Shown here: positions 43,020 through 52,132 of the stretch, one piece after another
Numbering within the stretch: the first letter of the stretch is position 1
Layout: every line of letters begins with the position of its first letter
Source: Pirellulales bacterium
GTDB taxonomy: Bacteria; Planctomycetota; Planctomycetia; Pirellulales; Thermoguttaceae
Direction: 5' to 3'
Assembly (NCBI GenBank): GCA_016935315.1
Contig: JAFGRD010000078.1
Span: 151,774-215,773 of the forward strand
Length of the DNA: 64,000 bases
The notes under the pieces: generated by a model
What the model saw: only the letters and a program-made list of their open reading frames with translations
Databases searched by the model: none
What the model was told of the DNA's origin: nothing
Program-made: the position numbers and the translations under genes

Positions 43020-44492
43020 ATGCGCAACTCGCCCGCTACGATCGGTCTGGCCGTTGTTGCCACGGCCCTGGCGACTGGCTGCTCCTCGTCGCCCTGGTCG
43101 GCGGGGCGACTGGCCGACAGCACCGATCCGAGCGCCGCGCCGCCCCCGGTGACCACGCAGGCGGCATCGCAGGCAGCCACGCAGGCGGCTGCCGCCGAGA
43201 TGCAGCGGTTGGCCGCCGCCGACCCGGCCGCCGGGCAGGAGTTGATGGGGGAGCTGCAGCAACTCGATCCGGAACTCTGGCCGCTGGCGCTCCACACCCG
43301 CCAGGCCATGGAGGCCTATCGCCAGCAGGCTCAACAGCGTGAGCAGGCAGCCGGGCGCCAGCAGGGTTTCGTCGCAGACGCCGGAGATCCCGGACTCGCG
43401 GCGCCGTTACAGGATCGCCTATCGGCCGGACCAGCCGCTCGTCAGCCTTTCGGCGGGGTGCCCGGCGAGACGGGCCCGCCGGCACACCAGGCGGCTTTCT
43501 CCCGACCGCCTTGGGCAAGCGCCGCACAACCGCCGATGACCGAAACCCCCGCGTATCCTTCGCCGCAACCCCTGCCGCCGCCGACGGGTCATTACCCGAA
43601 TCTCGCAAGCCCATCGCAAGTGTCACAGCTTCCCGCCGCAGGCCCGGCGGCTTGTCCGCCGGCACCGGCGCAGGCTGAGGTCGTGGGTGCGTCCTACAAC
43701 GTGCAGTCCGATCGCGTGCCGACAACGGATTGGCAAGGCCGATTGACGCCGGCGATCGACGCCTTGCAGGCGGAAATCCAACAATTGGAGCTTCCACAGT
43801 CCAAGCCCGCCCAGACGTCTGCCGGGCCCTCGCCCGCAGCCGACGCGTTGCAGGATAAGTTGGCGGCCAAGCGCGCGAAGCTCAATATGCTGCAGCTTCT
43901 GGCCGGGCGTCGCGACGAGGCGTTGCGACCGATCGCTTCGCTCGAGCCGGCCGCCGCCGAGTTCTGGTCGAAGCAGCTCCACGGCCTGGACATCTGGCTG
44001 GACGTGAAGCGGAATCCCGACGCCATGCGCCGGGCGGCCGAAGCCAAACGGGAGCTGGACGAGGCGGACACGTCGCTGGGCGAACTGGCGTCGCTGGTCG
44101 TGCGGCGTCTGGCCTTCAGCCACAAAGTCGACAGCTTCGGCTGCTACGAGGAGTTCAAGGGCGACGAGTTCGTGCCCGGCCAGGAGGTGCTCCTGTATGC
44201 CGAGGTCGAGAACGCCACGCCGCAACCGACCGACAAGGGTTTTCACACTTCGCTGCAGAGCAGCTACGAGATCTTCAACAATCGCGGCCAGCGGGTCGAC
44301 TTCCACGATTTCACCGGGACCGAGGAATACTGCCGCAACCGGCGGCGAGACTTCTTCATCCCCTACCACCTCCGGCTGCCGCCGCACATTCTCCCCGGAA
44401 CGTACACCTTGAAGCTCACGGTCGAAGACGTCAAGAGCCAGAAAGTCGGCCAGTCGTCGATCGAGCTGACGATCCGGGGCAAAGAAGACTGA
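43020..44492 (+). CDS. putative lipoprotein with Ala/Gln/Pro-rich N-terminal half
   Basis: The 490-aa protein has a lipoprotein signal ending at Cys21 (ATALATGCSS). A long low-complexity, Ala/Gln/Pro-rich region runs to about residue 240, then a coiled-coil stretch (~240-350). The C-terminal ~110 residues are a globular beta-domain (YEIFNNRGQRVDFHDF, PHILPGTYTLKLTVEDV). I recognise no named family. The C-terminal part looks like an Ig-like or transglutaminase-accessory domain. It is likely anchored in the cell envelope. Confidence 0.7.
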   Translation: MRNSPATIGLAVVATALATGCSSSPWSAGRLADSTDPSAAPPPVTTQAASQAATQAAAAEMQRLAAADPAAGQELMGELQQLDPELWPLALHTRQAMEAYRQQAQQREQAAGRQQGFVADAGDPGLAAPLQDRLSAGPAARQPFGGVPGETGPPAHQAAFSRPPWASAAQPPMTETPAYPSPQPLPPPTGHYPNLASPSQVSQLPAAGPAACPPAPAQAEVVGASYNVQSDRVPTTDWQGRLTPAIDALQAEIQQLELPQSKPAQTSAGPSPAADALQDKLAAKRAKLNMLQLLAGRRDEALRPIASLEPAAAEFWSKQLHGLDIWLDVKRNPDAMRRAAEAKRELDEADTSLGELASLVVRRLAFSHKVDSFGCYEEFKGDEFVPGQEVLLYAEVENATPQPTDKGFHTSLQSSYEIFNNRGQRVDFHDFTGTEEYCRNRRRDFFIPYHLRLPPHILPGTYTLKLTVEDVKSQKVGQSSIELTIRGKED

Positions 44493-44506
44493 TAGGGGAC
44501 GACGCC

Positions 44507-44953
44507 GTGCAGGTATTGTGGTACTACACGACCGCCAAGAGGCTCCAAGAGATCCTCGCTGCCGGCGAGCTCCGACCGGCGACCATGGGACGCTCGCGAA
44601 AAGAGAAGCCGGCCGTCTGGTTTTCGGCCCACCCGGAGTGGGACGCGGCCGCCAACGAGCCGTGGCAAGCGCCCGACGGGTCCGTCGCGCGCCTGAACAA
44701 GGACCAGACTTACGTGCTCGGCGGAGGGCTGGCCCGGATCGGCGTGGCGCCGGAGGACGCACCACACGACTGGAAGGCATTCAAACAGCTCAGCGGCATC
44801 TCGCCGAAGATCGCCAAAGAGATCTACAACGCCGCGGTGCAGGCCGGCTCTCGGCCCGGCCAATGGTTCGCCAGCTTTGAGGCCATACCGCAATCGAAAT
44901 GGCTCGCCACCGAGATCCTGGAAGGTGACGCTTGGGTGGCCAGGGCGGTGTAG
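44507..44953 (+). CDS. unrecognised 148-aa protein with a WYYTTA...ILAAGELRP motif
   Basis: The gene starts with GTG 14 bp after the lipoprotein gene, with an AGGGGA site, so the two may be co-transcribed. The N-terminus (LWYYTTAKRLQEILAAGELRP, then KPAVWFSAHPEWDAAAN) resembles small proteins with a possible ADP-ribosyltransferase-like fold, in which an aromatic/Thr-rich first strand binds NAD. That resemblance is weak and I do not claim activity. No antitoxin-like partner is visible. The central 44-46 kb spacer after it carries repeat E. Confidence 0.55.
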   Translation: MQVLWYYTTAKRLQEILAAGELRPATMGRSRKEKPAVWFSAHPEWDAAANEPWQAPDGSVARLNKDQTYVLGGGLARIGVAPEDAPHDWKAFKQLSGISPKIAKEIYNAAVQAGSRPGQWFASFEAIPQSKWLATEILEGDAWVARAV

Positions 44954-44962
44954 CAGCCCTTA

Positions 44963-45061
44963 TTGATGTTGGCATTGTGAATGATCCAGGCCAACCAACG
45001 GGAGGCTGGAAAAATCGGGCTCCCGTTGGTCGCCCTCGCGCATTGACTGTGCAAGTGTCAA
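44963..45061 (+). repeat. 99-bp palindromic intergenic repeat, copy E
   Basis: This copy is the closest relative of copy D, with identical core arms (ACCAACGGGAG and CTCCCGTTGGT). The left end has TTGATGTTGGC and the right end GCAAGTGTCAA. It lies 9 bp after the stop codon of the preceding gene and about 138 bp before the first gene of the polyketide cassette. Confidence 0.92.
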
Positions 45062-45080
45062 TAGAAGTCCCCATGCGGTA

Positions 45081-45130
45081 GGGTTTTCTCCCGAAGCAAC
45101 ACATTTCGGAGAGGAAATGGGACAAAACCC
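45081..45130. promoter_or_regulatory. 12-bp inverted repeat abutting the cassette promoter
   Basis: GGGTTTTCTCCC (45081-45092) and GGGACAAAACCC (45119-45130) are inverted repeats with one mismatch, 26 bp apart; a smaller CGAA/TTCG pair lies inside. The right arm ends exactly where the -35 box begins. It may be an operator, or a terminator protecting the cassette from upstream transcription. Confidence 0.5.
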
Positions 45131-45159
45131 TTGACAGCAGGAACCTCGTTGAGTAAATC
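45131..45159 (+). promoter_or_regulatory. candidate promoter of the polyketide cassette
   Basis: A perfect -35 box TTGACA (45131-45136) is followed after 17 bp by TAAATC (45154-45159), a weak -10. It lies 40 bp before the start of the DUF1702 gene. A strong -35 with a weak -10 would suit a controlled promoter; this is inference. Confidence 0.5.
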
Positions 45160-45198
45160 AGACAATAGGCTGTTGTGTCAGCGAAAGGGGGTTTGCAG

Positions 45199-46194
45199 AT
45201 GTCTCTCGGGCGACGTTTGCGCAAACTCCTGTTCGGCATCTCGCCGCAGGAGGCCACATTTGCGCGCCGGGGCTTTCGCCGGGCCGATCCCGACGTGCAG
45301 GCCCGCCTGGAACGGATCGGCCGGACGTTCATCCAAGGCTATCACGCGGCCCTGGAAGTGACCGACCCGCAAGCCCTCAGCGACCGGCTGGAGGAAGTGG
45401 AAAACGCGTGGCGGGGTTTCGCCTACGAAGGCGCGGCCATGGGGCTGGCGCTGCTGGATTTCCTGATTCCCGGGCGGCGCGACCGCTGGCAGCGGTTCCT
45501 GGAGGGACCCGGCGACGCCCACGCGTATATGCTCCATGTCGGCGTCGGTTGGGCCGCGGCACGGTTGCCCTGGGTGCGGCGAGACCTCGATGCCCACTTG
45601 CGGCGATTCGATCCGCTGTTCCGCTGGTTGGTGGTCGACGGCTACGGCTTCCATGAAGGCTATTTCCACTGGTCGCGCTACGCCGACGGACGGACGGTTC
45701 CCAAGCGGCTCTCCGGCTACGGGCAGCGGGCGTTCGACCAGGGGCTGGGACGCTGCCTGTGGTTCATCCACGGCGCCGATCCCCAACGAATCGAGTTGAC
45801 CATCCGGGCTTTTCCGACCGGGCGGCACGCGGACCTGTTCAGCGGCCTCGGTCTGGCGTGCACGTATGCGGGCGGCGGCGACCGGGCGACCCTCGAACAA
45901 TTGCTTCACATCGCCGGCATCTGGCGCCCGCAACTGGCCCAGGGGGCTGCGTTCGCCGCCAAGGCGCGCCAGCGGGCGGACAACGCGGCGCGTCATGCGG
46001 AGACCGCCTGCGGCGTGCTCTGCGGGATGTCGGCCGATGCGGCGGCGGCAATCACAGATCGGTCCCTCGCCAAACTGCCCATCGACGGCACGGAACCCGC
46101 CTTCGAGCTTTGGCGACGAGAGATCCAAGCCGAGGTCGTGGGCGAGCGAGTGGTTACCGGCAGGCCGGGCCCCGTAGATCCAAGTGTAGTATAA
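45199..46194 (+). CDS. DUF1702 enediyne-cassette protein (UnbL-like)
   Basis: The 331-aa protein matches the DUF1702 family, best known from enediyne antibiotic gene clusters, where it accompanies the PksE synthase. Typical segments are FARRGFRRADPDVQARLE and FIQGYHAALEV near the N-terminus, GFAYEGAAMGLALLDFL, GVGWAAARLPW, GYGFHEGYFHW, LGRCLWFIHGADPQRIE, LFSGLGLACTYAGG and LAQGAAFAAKARQRADN. Its biochemical role is not established. ATG 45199 has a GGGGG site 7 bp upstream; the longer frame starts in front of it. It lies 106 bp before pksE in the same direction. I see no signal peptide. Confidence 0.9.
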   Translation: MSLGRRLRKLLFGISPQEATFARRGFRRADPDVQARLERIGRTFIQGYHAALEVTDPQALSDRLEEVENAWRGFAYEGAAMGLALLDFLIPGRRDRWQRFLEGPGDAHAYMLHVGVGWAAARLPWVRRDLDAHLRRFDPLFRWLVVDGYGFHEGYFHWSRYADGRTVPKRLSGYGQRAFDQGLGRCLWFIHGADPQRIELTIRAFPTGRHADLFSGLGLACTYAGGGDRATLEQLLHIAGIWRPQLAQGAAFAAKARQRADNAARHAETACGVLCGMSADAAAAITDRSLAKLPIDGTEPAFELWRREIQAEVVGERVVTGRPGPVDPSVV

Positions 46195-46300
46195 GCGTGT
46201 TTTCGTTCCGCCTGATGTGCAACCTGGAACAGCGTCCGGCGCAGAATCGGGCGGCCTTTTCGATGTTGTGGGCAACCCCCGGCGCTGGGAGATTTGGAGT

Positions 46301-49300
46301 ATGATGCCCGCAATCGCCTTGGTCGGCATGTCCTGCCGCTACCCGGAGGCCCGATCACCGATCGAGCTGTGGGAGAACGTCGTGGCCGGGCGCCGGGCGT
46401 TTCGTCGGCTGCCGCCGGAGCGGCTGCGGCTGGAAGACTATTTCTGCCCGGATGCCCGCGGCGAGGACACCATCTACGTGACCGAAGCCGCCGTGCTGGA
46501 AGGCTACGAGTTCGACCGGGTGCGTTTTCGCGTGGCCGGCAGCACGTTTCGGTCGGCGGACATGGCCCATTGGCTGGCCCTGGAAGTCGCCGCCGACGCC
46601 CTGGCCGATGCCGGGTTTGCCGACGCAGAAGGGCTGCCCAACGACGCGACCGGCGTGTTGGTGGGCAACTCCCTGACCGGTGAGTTCTCCCGGGCCAACC
46701 TGATGCGGTTGCGGTGGCCCTACGTGCGTCGAGTGGTCGAGGCCGCGCTGGCCGAACGCGGCTGGCCGGCCGGGGAACGAGCCTCGCTGCTGGACGACCT
46801 CGAGACCTCGTACAAGTCGCCCTTCCCGCCGGTGGGCGACGAGACTCTGGCCGGCGGCCTCTCCAACACGATCGCCGGACGGATCTGCAACTACTTCGAC
46901 CTCGGCGGCGGCGGCTATACGGTCGACGGGGCGTGTGCCTCGTCGCTGCTGGCGATCGCCACCGCTTGCTCGGCATTGACCGCCGGCGATCTGGACGTGG
47001 CGGTCGCCGGTGGCGTCGATCTGAGCCTGGACCCGTTCGAGTTGGTGGGTTTCAGCAAGGTCGGGGCGCTGGCGGCCGAAGAGATGCGCGTGTACGACGC
47101 CCGCTCCGCCGGCTTCTGGCCGGGCGAGGGCTGCGGATTCGTGGTGCTGATGCGCTACGAAGACGCCCGGCGAGACCATCGCCGTATTCACGCCCTGGTG
47201 CGCGGCTGGGGAGTCTCTTCCGACGGCAGCGGCGGAATCACTCGCCCGGAAGCCGAAGGACAGCTTCTGGCCCTGCGCCGCGCATACCGGCGCGCCGGCT
47301 TCGGCATCGAGACGGTTCCCTACTTCGAGGGTCACGGCACGGGGACCAGTGTCGGCGACCCGACGGAGCTTCAGGCCCTGGCCAGTGCGCTGCGCGAGAG
47401 CAGCCCATGCACACGGCCCGCCGTGATCGGCTCGATCAAGGCAAACATCGGCCACACCAAAGCAGCCGCCGGCGTGGCCGGAGTGATCAAAGCCACGATG
47501 GCCGTCAAGCACCAGCTTCTGCCGCCCGGAGCCGGCTGGCAGCAACCGCATCCCGTGCTGGCCGACCAGGGCCGGGTGCTGCGGCTGGCCGACCGGGGAG
47601 AAGTCTGGCCGGGCGACCGGCCGTTGCGGGCCGGCGTCAGCGCGATGGGCTTCGGCGGAATCAACGCTCACTTGGTGTTGGAGGGTGTTGCGTCGCGGCG
47701 GCGCGGGCCACTGAGCACCCGGGAACGGACGTTGCTCTCCAGCGCCCAAGACGTCGAGCTGTTGCTGCTCGGTGCGCCGGACCACGAGGCCCTGGCGGTC
47801 CAAGTGCGGAAGCTGCTCTCGTTCGCCTCGCGTCTGTCGCGATCCGAACTGGCCGACCTGGCATGTGAGCTGGCCGCAAGCCTGCCGGCGGGTAAGGTAC
47901 GGGCGGCGATCGTGGCCTCGAAGGCAGCGGAGTTGCAGCGCGGGCTGGAAACGCTGGACGCCTGGCTGGCCGACGACGTTCGCTCGCGGCTGGACACCCG
48001 CAATGGCGTGATGCTCGGCTGCGGCGCCAAGCAGCCTGCCGTGGGATACCTCTTTCCCGGCCAGGGCTCTCCGGCCAACGTCGACGGCGGAGCGTGGGTC
48101 CGCCGCTTCGAGTCCGTTGCCGAATTGTACGCCGAAGCACGGCTTCCCGCGCCTGGCGACGGCGTAGCGACGCAAATGGCCCAGCCGGCCATCGTCACCG
48201 CGTCGCTGGCCGGGTTGCACGTGCTCGACGGGCTGGGCATCGAGGCTTCCGTGGCGGTGGGACACAGCCTGGGCGAGCTGACGGCCTACCACTGGGCCGA
48301 CGTGATGGACCGGCCGGCCCTGCGGCGGATGGTGGCCGCACGTGGCCGAGCCATCGCCGATTTCGGCAGCCCGGGGGGCGCCATGGCCGGCGTCGCGGCC
48401 GGTCGCGATGCGGTCGACCCGCTGATCGAGGGCCAACCCGTGGTGATCGCCGGGTTAAACTCGCCCGGGCAGACCGTCGTTTCCGGCGAGGCCAAGGCGA
48501 TCGAGGCGTTGGTCGCGCGCGCACGCTCTCTGGGGCTGGCCGCCGTCAGCCTGCCGGTCTCGCACGCGTTTCACTCTCCACTGGTGGCCGATTCGGCGCC
48601 CGCCCTGGCCCGCGCCCTGGCCCGGGAGCAACTCCATCCGCCCCGCTTCCCGGTTGCCTCGACGATCACGGCAACCGTGCTGCGGCCGGGGGAGGACCTG
48701 GCGGCGCTGTTGATCCGCCAGATGACCTCGCCGGTGCGGTTCATGGAGGCCGTCGGCGCGGTCGCCGGCCAGGTGGACCTTTGGATCGAGGTCGGCCCGG
48801 GGCGCGTGTTGCGGGGGATTGCCGCCAAGCTGGTCGAGACACCGGTCGTGTCGCTGGACGCCGGCGGCGCGTCGCTACGCGACCTGATGCAGGCAGTTGG
48901 AACGGCGTTCGCTTTGGGCGCCCCGATCAACGTCCGTGCACTGTTCGACAACCGGTTTGTCCGGCCGTTCCACTTGGACTGGCAACCGCGATTCCTCACG
49001 AATCCATGCGAGTTGGCCCCCAAGCCGAAGCCGGAAGCCTCCGCGCGCGTCTGCCGTCCCGAACCGATGCCGTCCGTGCCGGCAGCGGCACGCGAGGAGC
49101 CCCGGCGTGTCGCTTCGGTTGCGTCGGTGCTGGATGTGGTTCGCGAGCTGGCCGCACGGCGGGCGGAGCTTCCACTGAATTCGGTGGGCAAAGACGATCG
49201 CCTGTTGCACGATCTGCACCTCAGTTCGCTGGCCGTCGGGCAGTTGGTCGCCGAGGCGGCTCGGGCGCTTGACTTGCCGCCGCCGGTTTCGCCGACCGAT

Positions 49301-52132
49301 GCGGCGGGAGCGACCATCGCCGAAGTGGCGTCGATGTTGGAGCAGCTTGCCCGCGACGGCAGCGCGAAGCGGCGCACGTCGGAGGAAGCCTTGCCGCCGG
49401 GAGTCGATTCCTGGACGCGGGCTTTCACGGTCGAGCTTCTTGAGCGGGGCTTGCCACCCCAACGGCCGGCGGCCGCATCGGGATCGTGGACGGTGATCGC
49501 ACCCGAGGGACATCCCCTGAAGCACGCCCTGCAAAGGGCGTTCGACCACGGCGTGGGAGGCCCGGGCGTCATCGTCTGCCTGCCGCCGGAGCCGGAGGCG
49601 CATCACGTGGAGCTGCTGCTCGGGGGCGCCCGAGCCGTGTTGGCCGAACAGACGCGTCCGCGAGCCGAGAAAGCCGATTGCCGATTCGTGCTGGTTCAGC
49701 ACGGCGGCGGCGGGGCCGCGTTTGCCCGAAGCCTGCACCTCGAAATGTCCCAGGTGACAACCTGCGTGGTCGACGTCCCGGCCGACCATCCCCAGGCGGT
49801 CGATTGGGTAGTCGCCGAGAGCCGGGCGGCCGTCGGCTACAGCGAGGCCCACTACGACACGGCGGCAGCGCGGCGCGAGGCCGTACTTCGCCTGTTGCCC
49901 TTGGCCGACGAGGGTCCCCCGCTGCCGCTGGACCCGGACGACGTGATGCTGGTCACCGGCGGCGGCAAGGGGATTGCTGCCGAGTGTGCCTTTTCGCTGG
50001 CCAAGGAGTCGGGCGTGCGTTTGGCCCTGCTGGGGCGGTCGCGGCCCGACGCCGATACCGAGCTGGCGGCCAATCTCCGTCGGATCGCCGCCGCCGGAAT
50101 CGAGTTCCACTACGTCTCGGCCGACGTGACGGACCCGGCGTCGGTGCAAGCCGCGGTCGCCGAAATCGAGGCCCGCCTGGGACCGATCACGGCCATCGTC
50201 CACGGGGCCGGGACCAATCTGCCGAAACGGCTCGACGCGCTCGACGAGGACGCCGTGTCGCGGACCCTCAAGCCGAAGGTCCAGGGTGTGCGAAACGTGC
50301 TGGCCGCGGTCGATCCCGAGCCCTTGCGGCTGCTGGTCACGTTCGGCTCGATCATCGCCCGAACGGGAATGCACGGCCAGGCGGACTACGCCTTGGCCAA
50401 CGAATGGCTCACGCGTCTGGCCGAGCGCTGGCACGAGCAACACCCCCATTGCCACTGCCTGGCCGTGGAATGGTCGGTCTGGTCCGGCCTGGGGATGGGG
50501 GAACGCCTGGGGACAATCGATGCGCTAAGGCGTCAGGGCATCGCGCCGATCTCGCCGGACGAAGGGGTCCGCCTGCTGCGACGTCTGATCACCACGCCGG
50601 CGCCGAAGGTCGCCGTGGTGGTTACCGGCCGCTTCGGCCAACCGCCGACCTTGAAGCTGGACCAAGCGGAGCTGCCGCTGCTGCGGTTCCTGGAAAAGCC
50701 GCGCGTGTTCGTTCCCGGCGTGGAGTTGGTGGCCGACGCCGAGCTGTCGACCGATACCGACCCGTATCTGAAAGACCATGTCTACCAGGGCGTGCCGCTG
50801 TTTCTGGCGGTAATGGGTCTGGAGGCCATGGCCCAGGCCGCCACGGCGCTGACCGGCCACACCCAGCCGCCCGTCTTCGAGGACGTCCAGTTCCATCATC
50901 CGATCGTCGTGCCCGACGGCCAGCGCGTAACCATCCGCGTCGCGGCGCTGGTCCGCCAGGCAGATCGCGTGGAGGTCGTGCTGCGAAGCCAAGAAACCGG
51001 TTTTCAGCGAGACCATTTCCGCGCCACCTGTCTGTTTGGGCACGCGGCAGGTCAAATCGGCCGGCCCGCTGAGCTCCTGCCCGAGTTCCAGAACGGGATC
51101 GCCCCGGTGCCGCTGAATCCCCGTCGCGATCTCTACGGGGGAATCCTGTTCCACAGCGGACGGTTCCGGCGGATCGAGAACTACCGGCGGCTGCGGGCGA
51201 CCGAGTGTGTGGCCGAGATCGGTTCGGCGGGCACGGCCGGCTGGTTCGGGCCGTATCTCTCCCCGATGCTGGTGCTGGGCGATGCGGCTGTCCGCGACGC
51301 GGTGATCCACGCCGTGCAGGCGTGCATCCCCCAGGGCACCTTGCTGCCGATCGGCATCAAGCGGTTGATTCCCGCCGCGACGACCACGACGCCGACGATC
51401 CTCCGCGCCCAGGAGCGATCGCGCGAGGGCGATTTGTTTGTCTACGATCTGGAGGTCACGGGGACGGACGGCATCGTGCGGGAACGATGGGAAGGCCTGC
51501 GGCTGCGGCGGGTGGGCGACGTGGCCGTGGACGCGACTTGGGCCGAGCCGCTCTTGGGCCCCTACGTCGAACGCCGCCTCGCCGAGCTGATTCCCGGCTC
51601 GAAGCCGTCGATTGTCGTGGAACGCAACGGAGCGCCGGACCGCCGCACCCGCGGCGAGTTGGCGATTCGGCGCGCCGCCGGGACCATGGCCGCCGTCCAC
51701 AAGCGACCGGATGGCAAGCCGGAGGTCTGCTGCGGCGAAGAGGTCTCGGTGTCGCACGCCGACGACCTGACGATGGCGGTTGCCGCCGAGGGCACCGTGG
51801 CCTGCGATGCACAGACCGTGGCACCGCGCCCCGACGAAGCATGGCGCGACCTGTTGGGGCCCGAGCGCCACGCGCTGTCGCAGTTGATCGTCGGCGGGAC
51901 CGAGGAGGACTCCAGCACGGCCGCCACGCGGGTGTGGACGGCGATCGAGTGCTTGCAGAAGGCGGGGGCCGCCTCCGACGCGCCGCTGGTGCTCCACTCG
52001 GTGACCGAGGACGATTGGGTGCTTCTCACCGCCGGGCGGCTGAGCATCGCCACCTGGATCGCGCCGTTGCGCCACACCGAGAGCAAGCTGGCGTTGGCCG
52101 TGCTCGTCGACAGCCCCCCGGAAAGCCCATGA
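46301..52132 (+). CDS. pksE: enediyne-type iterative polyketide synthase (PksE)
   Basis: The 1943-aa synthase has the enediyne PKS order. KS (~1-455): active Cys in DGACASS (~211), EGHGTGTSVGDPTE, NIGHTKAAAG. AT (~575-870): GHSLGE and the malonyl-type HAFHS motif. ACP (~935-1015): DLHLSS with the pantetheine serine at 975-976. KR (~1160-1410): TGGGKGI and the Ser/Tyr/Asn set in FGSI...DYALANEW. DH (~1465-1680): YLKDHVYQGVP. The C-terminal phosphopantetheinyl transferase (~1750-1943) has RVWTAIECLQKAG and loads its own ACP. Enzymes of this family (SgcE, CalE8, DynE8) make a linear polyene that the partner thioesterase releases. Start ATG 46301 has GGGAGA upstream; the longer frame was rejected because it lacks a site. 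Confidence 0.95.
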   Translation: MMPAIALVGMSCRYPEARSPIELWENVVAGRRAFRRLPPERLRLEDYFCPDARGEDTIYVTEAAVLEGYEFDRVRFRVAGSTFRSADMAHWLALEVAADALADAGFADAEGLPNDATGVLVGNSLTGEFSRANLMRLRWPYVRRVVEAALAERGWPAGERASLLDDLETSYKSPFPPVGDETLAGGLSNTIAGRICNYFDLGGGGYTVDGACASSLLAIATACSALTAGDLDVAVAGGVDLSLDPFELVGFSKVGALAAEEMRVYDARSAGFWPGEGCGFVVLMRYEDARRDHRRIHALVRGWGVSSDGSGGITRPEAEGQLLALRRAYRRAGFGIETVPYFEGHGTGTSVGDPTELQALASALRESSPCTRPAVIGSIKANIGHTKAAAGVAGVIKATMAVKHQLLPPGAGWQQPHPVLADQGRVLRLADRGEVWPGDRPLRAGVSAMGFGGINAHLVLEGVASRRRGPLSTRERTLLSSAQDVELLLLGAPDHEALAVQVRKLLSFASRLSRSELADLACELAASLPAGKVRAAIVASKAAELQRGLETLDAWLADDVRSRLDTRNGVMLGCGAKQPAVGYLFPGQGSPANVDGGAWVRRFESVAELYAEARLPAPGDGVATQMAQPAIVTASLAGLHVLDGLGIEASVAVGHSLGELTAYHWADVMDRPALRRMVAARGRAIADFGSPGGAMAGVAAGRDAVDPLIEGQPVVIAGLNSPGQTVVSGEAKAIEALVARARSLGLAAVSLPVSHAFHSPLVADSAPALARALAREQLHPPRFPVASTITATVLRPGEDLAALLIRQMTSPVRFMEAVGAVAGQVDLWIEVGPGRVLRGIAAKLVETPVVSLDAGGASLRDLMQAVGTAFALGAPINVRALFDNRFVRPFHLDWQPRFLTNPCELAPKPKPEASARVCRPEPMPSVPAAAREEPRRVASVASVLDVVRELAARRAELPLNSVGKDDRLLHDLHLSSLAVGQLVAEAARALDLPPPVSPTDAAGATIAEVASMLEQLARDGSAKRRTSEEALPPGVDSWTRAFTVELLERGLPPQRPAAASGSWTVIAPEGHPLKHALQRAFDHGVGGPGVIVCLPPEPEAHHVELLLGGARAVLAEQTRPRAEKADCRFVLVQHGGGGAAFARSLHLEMSQVTTCVVDVPADHPQAVDWVVAESRAAVGYSEAHYDTAAARREAVLRLLPLADEGPPLPLDPDDVMLVTGGGKGIAAECAFSLAKESGVRLALLGRSRPDADTELAANLRRIAAAGIEFHYVSADVTDPASVQAAVAEIEARLGPITAIVHGAGTNLPKRLDALDEDAVSRTLKPKVQGVRNVLAAVDPEPLRLLVTFGSIIARTGMHGQADYALANEWLTRLAERWHEQHPHCHCLAVEWSVWSGLGMGERLGTIDALRRQGIAPISPDEGVRLLRRLITTPAPKVAVVVTGRFGQPPTLKLDQAELPLLRFLEKPRVFVPGVELVADAELSTDTDPYLKDHVYQGVPLFLAVMGLEAMAQAATALTGHTQPPVFEDVQFHHPIVVPDGQRVTIRVAALVRQADRVEVVLRSQETGFQRDHFRATCLFGHAAGQIGRPAELLPEFQNGIAPVPLNPRRDLYGGILFHSGRFRRIENYRRLRATECVAEIGSAGTAGWFGPYLSPMLVLGDAAVRDAVIHAVQACIPQGTLLPIGIKRLIPAATTTTPTILRAQERSREGDLFVYDLEVTGTDGIVRERWEGLRLRRVGDVAVDATWAEPLLGPYVERRLAELIPGSKPSIVVERNGAPDRRTRGELAIRRAAGTMAAVHKRPDGKPEVCCGEEVSVSHADDLTMAVAAEGTVACDAQTVAPRPDEAWRDLLGPERHALSQLIVGGTEEDSSTAATRVWTAIECLQKAGAASDAPLVLHSVTEDDWVLLTAGRLSIATWIAPLRHTESKLALAVLVDSPPESP

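Noticed and set aside
46355..48436. 693-aa minus-strand frame over the PksE KS/AT region
   Set aside because: The plus frame carries all PKS motifs. The minus frame lacks any domain.
46301..52132. PUFA synthase or heterocyst glycolipid synthase
   Set aside because: The domain order with a C-terminal PPTase, a single ACP, and the adjacent DUF1702 and SgcE10-like thioesterase fit enediyne PKS better. PUFA synthases usually carry multiple ACPs and several subunits.
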